Source: Rhodothermales bacterium (GTDB lineage: Bacteria > Bacteroidota > Rhodothermia > Rhodothermales > JABDKH01). From it: a stretch of 34,199 nucleotides of DNA. The position numbers and the translations under genes were made by a program. The stretch is from the NCBI GenBank assembly GCA_013002345.1, contig JABDKH010000321.1, positions 1-34,199 on the forward strand, read 5' to 3'. Below the pieces are notes generated by a model. It did not search any database and was not told where the DNA came from. It worked only from the letters and a program-made list of their open reading frames with translations. Positions 24,347 through 32,493 of the stretch are shown piece by piece (position 1 is the first letter of the stretch; each line of letters begins with the position of its first letter).

Positions 24347-25534
24347 ATGACGATTGTACTGAAACCGAACAAAGACAAGTTTTTGCGAAAGGGCTATCCA
24401 TGGGTTTTTCGGAACCTGGTGGATCGGATCGAGGGAACGCCGACAACCGGCGACGTCGTGCGGGTGACCGATGCGTCCGGGCACGTGTTTGGCCAGGGGT
24501 TCTACCACGCCGAATCACAGATCGCGGTAAGATTCCTGACGCGTCACGCAGCTGCCACGATCGACGCCGACTTCCTGCGGGCCCGCGTGTTGAAGGCATA
24601 TCGGCTGCGACAGTCCGTGTTCGGAGAATCGACCCATTGTCGTGTCATCTATGGTGAGAGCGACGGCATGCCGGGAACGATCGTGGATCGCTACGGCGAC
24701 GTCCTGACGTGGTCAACACTCTGCTACGGAATGGAGCAGAGACGCGAAGTGATTCTGGACGCTCTGACTGAGCTGTACTCGCCGGCCGCGATTGTCGAGC
24801 GCAATGACAACATCCTTCGGGACAAGGACGGGTTGCCTCAAGCGAAAGGCGTCCTTCGGGGGACTCTGCCGGATCGAGTCTTGCTCGACGAGGACGGCGT
24901 CAAATTCGAAATCGATGTGCTGGACGGATTGAAGACCGGTTTCTTCATCGACCAGCGCGTAAACCGGCGACTGTCGAAACTCTTTGCCCGGGATCGAGCG
25001 GTGCTGGATGTGTTCTGTGCAGATGGCGGGTTCGGTCTACACGCGGCAGCAGCGGGAGCAACGTCGGTGTACGCCCTCGATTCGTCTCAGCCCGCACTGG
25101 ATCGGGTCAAGCGTAACGCAGAGATCAACGGACTCCAGGACCGTTTTACGTACGAGCGTGCGGACGCGATGGACCGGCTCGAGGAGTTGGCGAACGAGAA
25201 GAAGTTCGGGATGGTGATTCTGGACCCCCCCGCATTTGCCAAAGGGCGCCGCCATCGGGAATCCGGCATCAAGGCGTACCAGCGAATCAATATCAACGGA
25301 TTCAGGCTGCTCGAAGAAGACGGCATCCTCGTCACATCCTCTTGTTCACAGGCGATCGATGAGCAAGAATTCCTCAAAGTTGTTCGATACTCGGCGAAGA
25401 AGGCCGGGGTGTCATTCAGGATCCTGGCACGTGGCTTCCAGCCTCCCGATCATCCCGTCCTCGACTCCATGGAGGAGACGAGCTATTTGAAGCTCTACGT
25501 AGTGCAGAAACTGTCCGACGAACTGCCTGCTTAA
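24347..25534 (+). CDS. rlmI: SAM-dependent 23S rRNA cytosine-C5 methyltransferase, RlmI type
   Basis: The 395-residue product has an N-terminal PUA-like RNA-binding domain (LRKGYPWVFRNLVDRIEG, about 13-75), the linker HCRVIYGESDGMPGTIVDRYGD, the oligomer region KTGFFIDQRVNRR, and a Rossmann methyltransferase core with motif I VLDVFCADGGFGLHAA, motif IV LDPPAFAKGRR and the catalytic-cysteine motif VTSSCSQ. In Escherichia coli RlmI makes m5C1962 in 23S rRNA; the site here is inferred. The ATG at 24347 is the start. It ends three bases from the convergent rsmB gene, so the window has two m5C methyltransferases end to end. Confidence 0.9.
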   Translation: MTIVLKPNKDKFLRKGYPWVFRNLVDRIEGTPTTGDVVRVTDASGHVFGQGFYHAESQIAVRFLTRHAAATIDADFLRARVLKAYRLRQSVFGESTHCRVIYGESDGMPGTIVDRYGDVLTWSTLCYGMEQRREVILDALTELYSPAAIVERNDNILRDKDGLPQAKGVLRGTLPDRVLLDEDGVKFEIDVLDGLKTGFFIDQRVNRRLSKLFARDRAVLDVFCADGGFGLHAAAAGATSVYALDSSQPALDRVKRNAEINGLQDRFTYERADAMDRLEELANEKKFGMVILDPPAFAKGRRHRESGIKAYQRININGFRLLEEDGILVTSSCSQAIDEQEFLKVVRYSAKKAGVSFRILARGFQPPDHPVLDSMEETSYLKLYVVQKLSDELPA

Positions 25535-25537
25535 TCG

Positions 25538-26770
25538 TCAGTGGAGTCGTCGCAACCGCGCGGCGAACGCCCCGTCCATTCCGTCCCGATGCGGAAGCGA
25601 CGCGAAGAAGCCTCGCGGCGTCAGCATGGCCGTCGGGACAAAGGGAGCCGCCGACTCGACTTCGAAGTTGCCGTGTCGTCGCAAGAAAGCGTCGACGCGA
25701 TCATCGTTCTCCTCCGGCTCGATCGTGCACGTGCTGTAGACCAGCAGGCCACCCGGTCGGACGAGGGCCGACACGGAATCCAGAAGATTGTCCTGAAGTT
25801 CGGCCCGTGTTGCAAGGTCCGCCTCTGATCGTCTCCAGCGCAGATCGGGGCGCTTGGAAAGCACACCCAGGCCGGTGCACGGCGCGTCGATCAAAACGCG
25901 ATCGGCCAGCACGCCAGCGAGTTCAGGCTGAGGTGCGGTAGCATCTCCCGTCACAAACTGTACGATGGAGCACCCGGCGGCCACGGCCGACTTTTCGGCG
26001 AGCCGCAGCCGGGCCGCGTTGGCGTCCAGTGCCAGAATTCGGCCTCTATCCGCCATGCGTGTGCAGGCGTACAGCGATTTTCCACCGGGAGCGGCGCAGG
26101 CATCCACAACCGTCTCGTCAGGCTGCGGGTCGAGCACGCGCACAACGAGCCCTGCCGACTCGTCCTGAACGTGGACCAATCCGTCGAGAAGCATACCCGA
26201 CTGGAGCAGCGGCTGTACCGACTCGACTCGCAAGAAATCGTCAAGGACACCGGAAACGGACCAATCGACAGTCCTATCTGTCAACTGCGATTCCACCGCT
26301 GCACGGTCGGTGCGAAGCGTGTTCACACGTACACCAAACACGGGCCGCTTGTTGTTCCAGGCGAGAAGCGTCTGAGTCGCTTCATCACCATAGCGTGCGA
26401 GCCATCGCCTGACCATCCAAGTGGGATGGGAGAAACGAATGCCGAGGCGTTCTGCAGGGTCGGACATTTGCGGCTCCGGAAGTTCATCCCTGTGCTCCGA
26501 GACCCGTCGCAAGACAGCATTGATGAAGCCCTTGGCCTGCGGACGCGCCAGCCTGCCGGCAAGCGTGACGTATTCGTTTACCACGGCATGAACTGGACGC
26601 GAACGAACGGTCATCTCATACGCAGCGAGCCGGAGCATCTGGCGTACCGGAGAATCCAGCTGGTCGACGGGCCGCCGCGCATACTGCTCAATCACAAAGT
26701 CGAGCCACCGCCGCCAGCGGGTTACTCCCGCGACGAGATCGGTCAGCTGGCGTTTATCACGCGCATCCAT
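25538..26770 (-). CDS. rsmB: 16S rRNA m5C methyltransferase RsmB (Fmu/NOL1-NOP2-Sun family); true start probably further upstream
   Basis: The product has a NusB-like helical N-terminus (LTDLVAGVTRWRRWLD) and a methyltransferase core: VDACAAPGGKSLY (SAM motif I), DAPCTGLGVLSKRPDLRWRR with one catalytic Cys, and YSTCTIEPEEND with the nucleophile Cys. It methylates C967 in Escherichia coli 16S rRNA. From the first ATG (26770) it has 410 residues, but the same frame upstream reads NPRSEAVRQLERIESDGAFSG, clearly the missing first NusB helix, back to a stop at 26894-26896, with no ATG, GTG or TTG in between. The real start may be the CTG at 26876-26878, or a one-base frame shift may link to the ATG at 26895-26897. 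Confidence 0.92.
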   Translation of the reverse strand: MDARDKRQLTDLVAGVTRWRRWLDFVIEQYARRPVDQLDSPVRQMLRLAAYEMTVRSRPVHAVVNEYVTLAGRLARPQAKGFINAVLRRVSEHRDELPEPQMSDPAERLGIRFSHPTWMVRRWLARYGDEATQTLLAWNNKRPVFGVRVNTLRTDRAAVESQLTDRTVDWSVSGVLDDFLRVESVQPLLQSGMLLDGLVHVQDESAGLVVRVLDPQPDETVVDACAAPGGKSLYACTRMADRGRILALDANAARLRLAEKSAVAAGCSIVQFVTGDATAPQPELAGVLADRVLIDAPCTGLGVLSKRPDLRWRRSEADLATRAELQDNLLDSVSALVRPGGLLVYSTCTIEPEENDDRVDAFLRRHGNFEVESAAPFVPTAMLTPRGFFASLPHRDGMDGAFAARLRRLH

Positions 26771-26957
26771 TTGATCGGGCAGACCGAGCAGGCCAGAGAA
26801 CGCGCCATCTGACTCGATCCGCTCGAGCTGGCGAACCGCTTCGGAACGCGGGTTTGGATGTTTCTTCGACGAGGACAGTGCGGGAACCGGGATTCATCGG
26901 GGTCCGCAAGATAACACGCAACCGCCAGTCGCGTGGGTGGGCGATACGTATCGAGCG

Positions 26958-27299
26958 CTACATGAAGAGGCTGACCAGCGATGGACGTTCGATTTGCTTG
27001 ATCGAAACTGTGGCGGACGCTCCGTATGCCTCAGTCAATCGCCGCATAATGATCTCTTCAACTGGATCCGTCGGGTTCTGCTCTATCGCCACAGCGAGCC
27101 CCGTTCCTCGAAGCTCTTCAGAGAACGAAAGCTCACCTTCGGTCGGGTAATTGAACGGCGTGTCAGTCAGTGTCGTGTCCACCTTGAAGAAGTGAATGCT
27201 GAGCGAGTCATCCTCACCCTGCTGTGCCATGCACATGATACGTGCGTCGCCGTGGTCCATACTCACGACTGCGCCAAAGAACTTCGGGTCAAAACTCAT
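26958..27299 (-). CDS. Unknown 113-aa protein
   Basis: The frame starts with the ATG at 27299 and ends 61 bases before the rsmB frame opens. The product is soluble-looking, acidic in the middle, with alternating strand-like stretches at the start (FFGAVVSMDHGDARIMCMAQQ) broken by polar loops, and ends near a basic tail. It has no signal peptide, membrane helix, Cys pair or enzyme motif I recognise. It lies on the same strand between the FAD oxidoreductase and rsmB. The mix of residues looks like a real protein, but no family can be named. Confidence 0.55.
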   Translation of the reverse strand: MSFDPKFFGAVVSMDHGDARIMCMAQQGEDDSLSIHFFKVDTTLTDTPFNYPTEGELSFSEELRGTGLAVAIEQNPTDPVEEIIMRRLTEAYGASATVSIKQIERPSLVSLFM

Positions 27300-27390
27300 C
27301 GCTCGTATGACTGGTTATTAGGGTGAGTACATCGATGATAGCCATTCGGTGCAGGTATCGTCCGGCGGCGTGTAATGATTAGTTAAAGGC

Positions 27391-27425
27391 AGGGTCCTGC
27401 GACCCTCAGAGTCCGGAGTTTCCGG
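27391..27425 (-). terminator. Two adjacent small hairpins after the FAD oxidoreductase gene
   Basis: AGGGTC (27391-27396) pairs with GACCCT (27401-27406) around CTGC, and CCGGA (27413-27417) pairs with TCCGG (27421-27425) around GTT. They lie 34-68 bases past the stop of the minus-strand oxidoreductase, in the 159-base gap before the next gene. On that strand GCCTTTAA follows the larger stem, giving only a short T run, so this is a weak terminator candidate. Confidence 0.4.
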
Positions 27426-27458
27426 CTATGCCCCGAGACATCGTTGTATATGATCGGA

Positions 27459-28847
27459 TTACTGTTTTGTTGAGCGGATACCGCGCACTGCACGATTCGC
27501 GGCCACCAGCAGCGGATCCAGAGACGGGGCGAGGGGCGGTGCGTAGATGAGATCCAGATCACGTATGTCGCTCACCAACCATCCCTTCCAGATCAATGGA
27601 ACGAGCACGTTGACACGCAATGCCGCTCCTTCCGTGCCGACCGCTGCCCCACCCAGCAGTCGTCCGTTGCGGCGGTCGACTACCAGTTCGATATGCAACC
27701 TCTGCGCTCCCGGGTAGAAGCTGACGCGCGACCAATCATCTACCGACTCCACAAAGGCGTCGAATCCGGCGGCCCGGGCCTCATCCAGAGAGAGACCGGC
27801 CCTGGCGACTTCGAGCCCGAATACCTTGACGGCCGACGCTCCGCACACGCCGGGAAATTTTGCCGGCTGCCCGCGACCGCGTCGGGCTGCGTTCTCTGCG
27901 GCAACGCGCGCGGTGCGGAATGCCGTCTGAGAAAGCGGCAGTGAGATCTTCCGGCCATCCACGATGCGTTCGACCTCGACGCAGTCGCCACACGCCCACA
28001 CGTTAGCAGCGCTCGTGCGCATGTGCGGATCTACCTCCACCGTACCCGTTTCCGTGATTCGCAGTCCGGCGCGGCGCGCGAGTTCGGTATTGGGTCGTGT
28101 CCCCATCGCGGCTATCACCAGCTGGCACCCGATCGTCTCACCACTGTCCGTGCCCACCGAGGTTATCGCACCACTACTTGCCACGTCGAACCGGACCGCC
28201 TTCTCCGATCGAACCTGCACGCCATTCTTGTGCACCACATCCTGGACGTACTCGCGAAGCGCCGGTGACACATATCGGTTCAGCAGACCGGAGCCCGGCT
28301 CCAGAACGGTGGTCCGAATCTGACGACGAACCATGGCCTCAGCCATCTCAAGTCCGATGTATCCGCCGCCCAGTATGATGGCGTGACGGACGCGATGCGA
28401 CGACATGTAGTTTTTGATACCGATCGCGTCGGCAAGACAGCGTACGGTGAACAGGTTGTCTGCGTCCGAGCCCTGAATATCCGGTCGAATTGCTGAGGCG
28501 CCCGTCGCGAAGATGAACTTGTCGAAGCGCTCTTCACGAGACCGACCGCTTGCGAGTTCGCGGACGACCAGCCGATTGCGGCTCGGGTGAACGTCCGTGA
28601 CGTCGTGACCCGCAAAAACCGCGACTGACTTCTCCCGCTGGAACGATTCCGGATCGTGGATGACGAGTGTATCCGCGGACTCGATCTGGTCGGCGATGTA
28701 GTATGGCATCTCGCAGGCGCCATACGAGATGTGAGAACCCTTCTCGAAGAGGATGACGTCGGCATCCGGGTCAATGCGCTTTGCGTGTGCGGCCGCCGCG
28801 GGACCTGCCGCGACTCCGCCGATCACTGCTATTCGCTGCCTGATCAT
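27459..28847 (-). CDS. FAD/NAD(P)-dependent oxidoreductase, CoA-disulfide reductase/NADH oxidase group
   Basis: From the ATG at 28847 the product is 462 residues or slightly fewer. It opens with the FAD-binding motif VIGGVAAGPAAAAHAKR and has the single redox cysteine (about Cys45) in ISYGACEMPYYIA, the mark of the CoA-disulfide reductase/NADH oxidase/peroxidase group. A second dinucleotide motif for NAD(P)H is AIILGGGYIGLEMAEAM; VWACGDCVEVE is the conserved FAD segment near residue 290; a C-terminal dimerisation domain follows. It may reduce CoA disulfide, polysulfide or oxygen, which sequence cannot separate. An upstream GTG at 28916 would add 23 basic residues before the FAD motif and is less likely. 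It diverges from the epimerase-like fusion gene. Confidence 0.87.
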   Translation of the reverse strand: MIRQRIAVIGGVAAGPAAAAHAKRIDPDADVILFEKGSHISYGACEMPYYIADQIESADTLVIHDPESFQREKSVAVFAGHDVTDVHPSRNRLVVRELASGRSREERFDKFIFATGASAIRPDIQGSDADNLFTVRCLADAIGIKNYMSSHRVRHAIILGGGYIGLEMAEAMVRRQIRTTVLEPGSGLLNRYVSPALREYVQDVVHKNGVQVRSEKAVRFDVASSGAITSVGTDSGETIGCQLVIAAMGTRPNTELARRAGLRITETGTVEVDPHMRTSAANVWACGDCVEVERIVDGRKISLPLSQTAFRTARVAAENAARRGRGQPAKFPGVCGASAVKVFGLEVARAGLSLDEARAAGFDAFVESVDDWSRVSFYPGAQRLHIELVVDRRNGRLLGGAAVGTEGAALRVNVLVPLIWKGWLVSDIRDLDLIYAPPLAPSLDPLLVAANRAVRGIRSTKQ

Positions 28848-28945
28848 AAGCGTGTGACGCCGATGCGCCTTGATCCGCTGCCGTGAGAGAATTGTGCGTA
28901 AATTGCCGGGGTTCACAGGAGAATCGAAAGATACAACGCATCCTC

Positions 28946-29812
28946 ATGACGACGTTGGAGCATATCGGCATCGCAGTGGAGAATCCGAAGACGGTGGAGG
29001 CCCTGCTCGGTGATCTGCTCGGCCTTCGAACGTACAAAAGTGAAACCGTCGAGCGTGAGGGCGTGCGAACTCATTTCATCGGAGCCGGAGAGACGAAGCT
29101 TGAACTGCTGGAGGCGATCGACTCGTCTTCGCCCGTGCAACGATTCCTGACGAAGCGAGGTGAGGGCGTCCATCACCTGGCGTTCGAAGTCAAGAGTGTC
29201 GCTGAGGTCATCAAGCGGGCCACGGAGATGGGACTGAGTCCGCTGTCGGAAAGTAGCCAGGCCGGAGCCGACGGTAAGCGGGTCGCCTTCTTCCATCCGC
29301 GCGATACGCACGGGCTCCTGATCGAGGTGTGCGAGACCGCCGCCGCGACTAGCAAAGCGTCGCCGGAGATCGGATCCGTGCTTGAATTCGGAAGCAGGCA
29401 GTCGCCGGCCGTGGTCATTGTCACGACTGCCCACGGTCTTCAGCACGAGATCTGGATGCGCGTTGCTTCAATGCTGGAGAGCTGCTTCTACGTTGTCGTC
29501 GTCGGCACTCCGACCGGCGCCGAAAGCCCGGAGCAACCGGTGGCCCGACGCTTCACCGACGAGGAAGGGATGGCCTTGATTGTCTCAGCGCCGTACACGG
29601 ACTGGGCCCGGGAGTTTGCTCGGCGCCGGCAGCCCGCCGTACGGTCGCTGGCGGAGTGCAGTTTTCATGATTCCGAAGTTGTACTGGCAATCGAACTCGG
29701 ACGCCGGGCGGCGGAGCGATACGTGATACCGGCGGCCAGGGCTGCATCGCGGTCGTCCATCCGTCTCCTGGCTGATCTTATCGCTCAAACGATGTCCCCT
29801 GCCGATGACTGA
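28946..29812 (+). CDS. Methylmalonyl-CoA epimerase-like domain fused to a hydrolase-like tail
   Basis: Residues 1-130 match methylmalonyl-CoA epimerase of the VOC superfamily: LEHIGIAVENP (His6), LGDLLGLRTYKSETVEREGVRTHF, GVHHLAFEVKSV (His76/77) and GLLIEVCE (Glu127), which supply the metal ligands. This domain interconverts R- and S-methylmalonyl-CoA in propionate metabolism. Family members are usually about 130-150 residues, but this one has 288. The extra part (about 140-288) starts VVIVTTAHGLQHEIWMRVAS and then FYVVVVGTPTGAE, recalling the first strands of an alpha/beta hydrolase, without a clear Ser-Asp-His triad. The ATG at 28946 fits the VOC start; an in-frame start at 28883 would add 21 unlike residues. 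Confidence 0.8.
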   Translation: MTTLEHIGIAVENPKTVEALLGDLLGLRTYKSETVEREGVRTHFIGAGETKLELLEAIDSSSPVQRFLTKRGEGVHHLAFEVKSVAEVIKRATEMGLSPLSESSQAGADGKRVAFFHPRDTHGLLIEVCETAAATSKASPEIGSVLEFGSRQSPAVVIVTTAHGLQHEIWMRVASMLESCFYVVVVGTPTGAESPEQPVARRFTDEEGMALIVSAPYTDWAREFARRRQPAVRSLAECSFHDSEVVLAIELGRRAAERYVIPAARAASRSSIRLLADLIAQTMSPADD

Positions 29813-29890
29813 CCGCCAACCGCGCCCGGCGATAGAATTTCCCTGTAGCTACGAGCGAGCCCGGCACTCTTCCCAGAAGCCCCGACGATT

Positions 29891-31732
29891 GTGAACCCGA
29901 ATCTGAAGGACAAACTCGACCACTTGCCCTCGAAGCCGGGAACGTACCAGCACAAGGATGCTGCGGGTAAGACGATCTACGTCGGCAAGGCAAAAAATCT
30001 CCGGAGTCGCGTTCGCTCCTATTTTCAGGAAGGGCGCCCTCGCGACGGAAGGCTGGCGGCGATGATCCGGAAAGTTGAAGATGTGGAGATCATTGTCACG
30101 GACACAGAGGTCGAGGCACTCATTCTCGAGAACAACCTTATCAAGAGGCTCAAGCCTCGGTACAACGTCAACCTTCGTGATGACAAGAGCTACCCGTACA
30201 TCTGCATAAAGAATGAGCGGTTTCCACGGGTATTCCCCACGAGACGTGTTCGTCAGGACGGCTCCAGGTACTTCGGGCCGTACACGAGTGTAAAGCACAT
30301 GCGCCTCATGCTGGACACCATCCGGTCGATCTTCCAGCTACGAACATGCAGCCTGAATCTCGCTCCAGAACACATTGCTGCAAACAAATACCAGACTTGC
30401 CTCGAGTATCACATTAAGAAATGCAAGGGGCCCTGTGTGGGGTATCAGAGCGAGGAATCGTACGACCAGACGATCCGACAGGTTGAGAAATTGCTCGAGG
30501 GAAAGACACGAAATCTCCTGTCGCTCCTAAATGACGAGATGAAACGTGTGGCCGGCGACATGCAGTTTGAAGATGCCGCCGACCTGCGAGACAGGATCGC
30601 CGCGATCGAGAAGCATTCACAACGTCAGAAGGTCGTCAGCCAGGAACTGGTCGACCGCGACATCTTCGGTCTGCACCTCGATCGGGAGGAGGATTTCGGC
30701 GTTGGCGTCCTGTTCAAGGTGCGCGATGGAATGGTGATCGGAAGCCAGCACAAGTACATCAAGCGAGTCGACGGACGAAGTGAGGCGGAAGTGATGCAGG
30801 CATTTCTGGAGCACTACTACACGGAGGCGACCTTCTTTCCGGACGAGGTCGTGTTGTCCGATGCGCCCGACGAGCCGTCGACGCTGGAGGAATTTCTTCG
30901 GGAGCGACAGGGAAAGAAAGTGCCGCTGAAGGTTCCGGAACGAGGGGACAAAGCGGGCTTGATGCGAATGGTAGTCTCCAACGCGGGACTGCTCGCTGAG
31001 GAGTACAAGCTGCAGAAAGAGCGACAGCAGGAAGGTCGGATTCCTCATGCGGTAAAGACGCTGGCGGCAGACTTGAGACTGCCCGATCTGCCCCGCCACA
31101 TCGAGTGCTTCGATATCTCCCATCTCGGAGGTACAGGCACCGTCGCGTCGTGTGTAGTCTTTATTGACGGCAAGCCGCGCAAGAGCGAGTACCGGAGTTT
31201 CAACATTCGCGGCGTCGAGCATGGCAAGCCGGATGACTTCGAGTCGATGCGCGAGGTAATTCGTCGTCGGTATACACGTGTCAAGAGTGAGGACGGGCCA
31301 TGGCCGGACCTCGTGGTGATTGACGGCGGGAAGGGGCAACTGTCCAGCGCCGTTGAGTCGCTCAAGGAGTTGGACGTGTACGGACGATTTCCGGTCGTAG
31401 GATTGGCCAAGCGACTGGAAGAGGTTTTCTTTCCGGGAGATACCGAAGCAGCGCTGATTCCGCGCGCCAGTGCTTCGCTGCAGTTATTGCAGCGCATCCG
31501 CAACGAGGCGCACCGCTTCGCCATCATGATGCAACGGAAACAGAGAAAGAAATCTACGCTGACGTCCGAGCTCCTTGATATAAGGGGAGTCGGGAAACAG
31601 TCGGCGACCAAGCTGCTGAAGAAGTTCGGTTCCGTCAAGAAGATCCGCGAAGCCGGTGAGGCGGAAATCACGCAGGTCGTGGGCCGATCCATTGCGAGCG
31701 CCGTGCTGAGGCATTTCGCCGAGGCGGATTGA
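29891..31732 (+). CDS. uvrC: UvrABC excinuclease subunit C
   Basis: UvrC makes both cuts around a DNA lesion after UvrA and UvrB have located it. The 613-residue product starts with a GTG at 29891. It has the GIY-YIG nuclease domain for the 3' cut (GTYQHKDAAGKTIYVGKAKNLRSRVRSYF, about 17-47 onward), a UvrB-binding UVR motif (about 205-240, MQFEDAADLRDRIAAIE), the RNase H-like second nuclease (FDISHLGGTGTVASCVVFIDGK, VVIDGGKGQLSSA) and tandem helix-hairpin-helix motifs at the end (LDIRGVGKQSATKLLKKFGS). Length and order are typical. It follows the epimerase fusion by 78 bases and ends against a convergent small GIY-YIG gene. Confidence 0.97.
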   Translation: MNPNLKDKLDHLPSKPGTYQHKDAAGKTIYVGKAKNLRSRVRSYFQEGRPRDGRLAAMIRKVEDVEIIVTDTEVEALILENNLIKRLKPRYNVNLRDDKSYPYICIKNERFPRVFPTRRVRQDGSRYFGPYTSVKHMRLMLDTIRSIFQLRTCSLNLAPEHIAANKYQTCLEYHIKKCKGPCVGYQSEESYDQTIRQVEKLLEGKTRNLLSLLNDEMKRVAGDMQFEDAADLRDRIAAIEKHSQRQKVVSQELVDRDIFGLHLDREEDFGVGVLFKVRDGMVIGSQHKYIKRVDGRSEAEVMQAFLEHYYTEATFFPDEVVLSDAPDEPSTLEEFLRERQGKKVPLKVPERGDKAGLMRMVVSNAGLLAEEYKLQKERQQEGRIPHAVKTLAADLRLPDLPRHIECFDISHLGGTGTVASCVVFIDGKPRKSEYRSFNIRGVEHGKPDDFESMREVIRRRYTRVKSEDGPWPDLVVIDGGKGQLSSAVESLKELDVYGRFPVVGLAKRLEEVFFPGDTEAALIPRASASLQLLQRIRNEAHRFAIMMQRKQRKKSTLTSELLDIRGVGKQSATKLLKKFGSVKKIREAGEAEITQVVGRSIASAVLRHFAEAD

Positions 31733-31754
31733 CGGTGGCGCTTGCCGGTGTGGA

Positions 31755-31798
31755 ACGACCGTCGAGCGGGCAATCCCGACTCGCCCGTCGGAGGTCGT
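31755..31798. terminator. Large hairpin between convergent uvrC and GIY-YIG genes
   Basis: ACGACC (31755-31760) pairs with GGTCGT (31793-31798), and inside it CGAGCGGG (31763-31770) pairs with CCCGACTCG (31775-31783) with one bulged base around CAAT. The GC-rich structure fills the 78-base gap between two gene ends and is the best candidate for a two-way terminator here, although no long T run flanks it. Confidence 0.5.
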
Positions 31799-31810
31799 GA
31801 GACTTGCTGC

Positions 31811-32092
31811 CTAAGGTTCGTCCGCAAGATCTCGCCACCTCGGGTTGTGCATGCGGATAAGCGCCAACTTCTTTGATCTGCGCCATCCTTTGATCTGCTT
31901 TTCGCGGATGATCGCTTCGGAGATTGAATCGAACGACTCGACGTGGACGAGGCGAGTAACGTTGTACTTCGCAGCAAATCTGCTGCCAATCTTCGCTCGG
32001 TGCTCGGCCATGCGTCGACTCAGGTCACTGGTTACACCAACGTACAGCGTTCGTGTCTGGCTGGAGAGGATATACACATAGCATGTTCGCAT
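31811..32092 (-). CDS. Stand-alone GIY-YIG nuclease domain protein
   Basis: From the ATG at 32092 the product has 93 residues: CYVYILSSQTRTLYVGVTSD (residues 4-23) holds the YVY and YVG forms of the GIY-YIG motif, then RRMAEHRAKIG with the conserved Arg and His, and AIIREKQIKGWRRSKK with the catalytic Glu region, ending NPRWRDLADEP. These small UPF0213/YhbQ-like proteins are widespread as single-domain putative nucleases without a firm role. A longer frame back to 32206 runs through a dispersed-type repeat and is not likely coding. It is convergent with uvrC, itself a GIY-YIG enzyme, and has an inverted-repeat element 60 bases upstream. Confidence 0.9.
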   Translation of the reverse strand: MRTCYVYILSSQTRTLYVGVTSDLSRRMAEHRAKIGSRFAAKYNVTRLVHVESFDSISEAIIREKQIKGWRRSKKLALIRMHNPRWRDLADEP

Positions 32093-32493
32093 GGCAACAT
32101 CAGACAGACACACCAGCGATGTCCGCCATAACTGCGTGCCAGTGGCGGACACAGGTTCCTCGCGTGCGCTCGGAATGACGATTTTGTCTCGCCGCGCATC
32201 CACCACGAAACGTCCCGAGTCTTGCCCCGTTTTCGGCGTACGTCGGCCAGTCTCACCCTAACGTCATCCCGAGCCCGTCGAGGGATCTTTGTCTGCGAGC
32301 TGGCAACTCCTCGAAAGAATGCGCCCCCCCGTCTGCCACAAGTATCCGCCTCGCCTATTCCCCGTTCCCCAGCCCGTGACAAGATCTCCTTACGCAGCGG
32401 CCGCGGCAAATCCTGAAATACGGTCAATCAAGCCACGAAATCGTGACTCAATGCTTATCATGGTGGCGCCACCGCTCATTCGTCCTGCAAGCG
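32093..32493. other. 400-base non-coding stretch between the GIY-YIG and SpmA-like genes
   Basis: This is the longest gap in the window. It holds the inverted-repeat element at 32153-32288 and the start regions of both flanking genes. Open frames through it give low-complexity Arg/Ser-rich products that run across the repeats, so they are not credible genes. From 32320 there is a C-rich patch (GCGCCCCCCCG) and the NotI-like GCGGCCGC at 32397-32404. I see no RNA gene or clear promoter. Confidence 0.45.
32153..32288. repeat. 136-bp element with imperfect terminal inverted repeats upstream of the GIY-YIG gene
   Basis: The left arm (32153-32180) includes CTCGGAATGACG and the right arm (32262-32288) includes CGTCATCCCGAG. 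Read on opposite strands they match over about 27 bases with roughly four-fifths identity, sharing the blocks CCTCG and ATGACG. The arms face inward around about 81 bases of non-coding DNA. The words resemble dispersed intergenic repeats (GTCATCCCGAG...GAGGGATCT) that I recall from many bacterial genomes. It could be a miniature mobile element or REP-like pair. The repeats are visible; mobility and link to the nuclease are inference. Confidence 0.6.

Noticed and set aside
24178-24378. An N-terminal extension of the PorV-like protein to a start at 24378
   Set aside because: It would overlap the divergent methyltransferase start and place 67 unlike residues before a normal signal peptide.
31045-31989. 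A 314-codon minus-strand frame opposite the end of uvrC
   Set aside because: uvrC is full length with its C-terminal helix-hairpin-helix domain on the plus strand; the opposite frame is Ser/Arg-rich low complexity.
32032-32427. A minus-strand frame of 131 codons upstream of the GIY-YIG gene
   Set aside because: It runs straight through both arms of the inverted-repeat element and gives an Arg-rich product without a recognisable motif; it also overlaps the start of the GIY-YIG gene.
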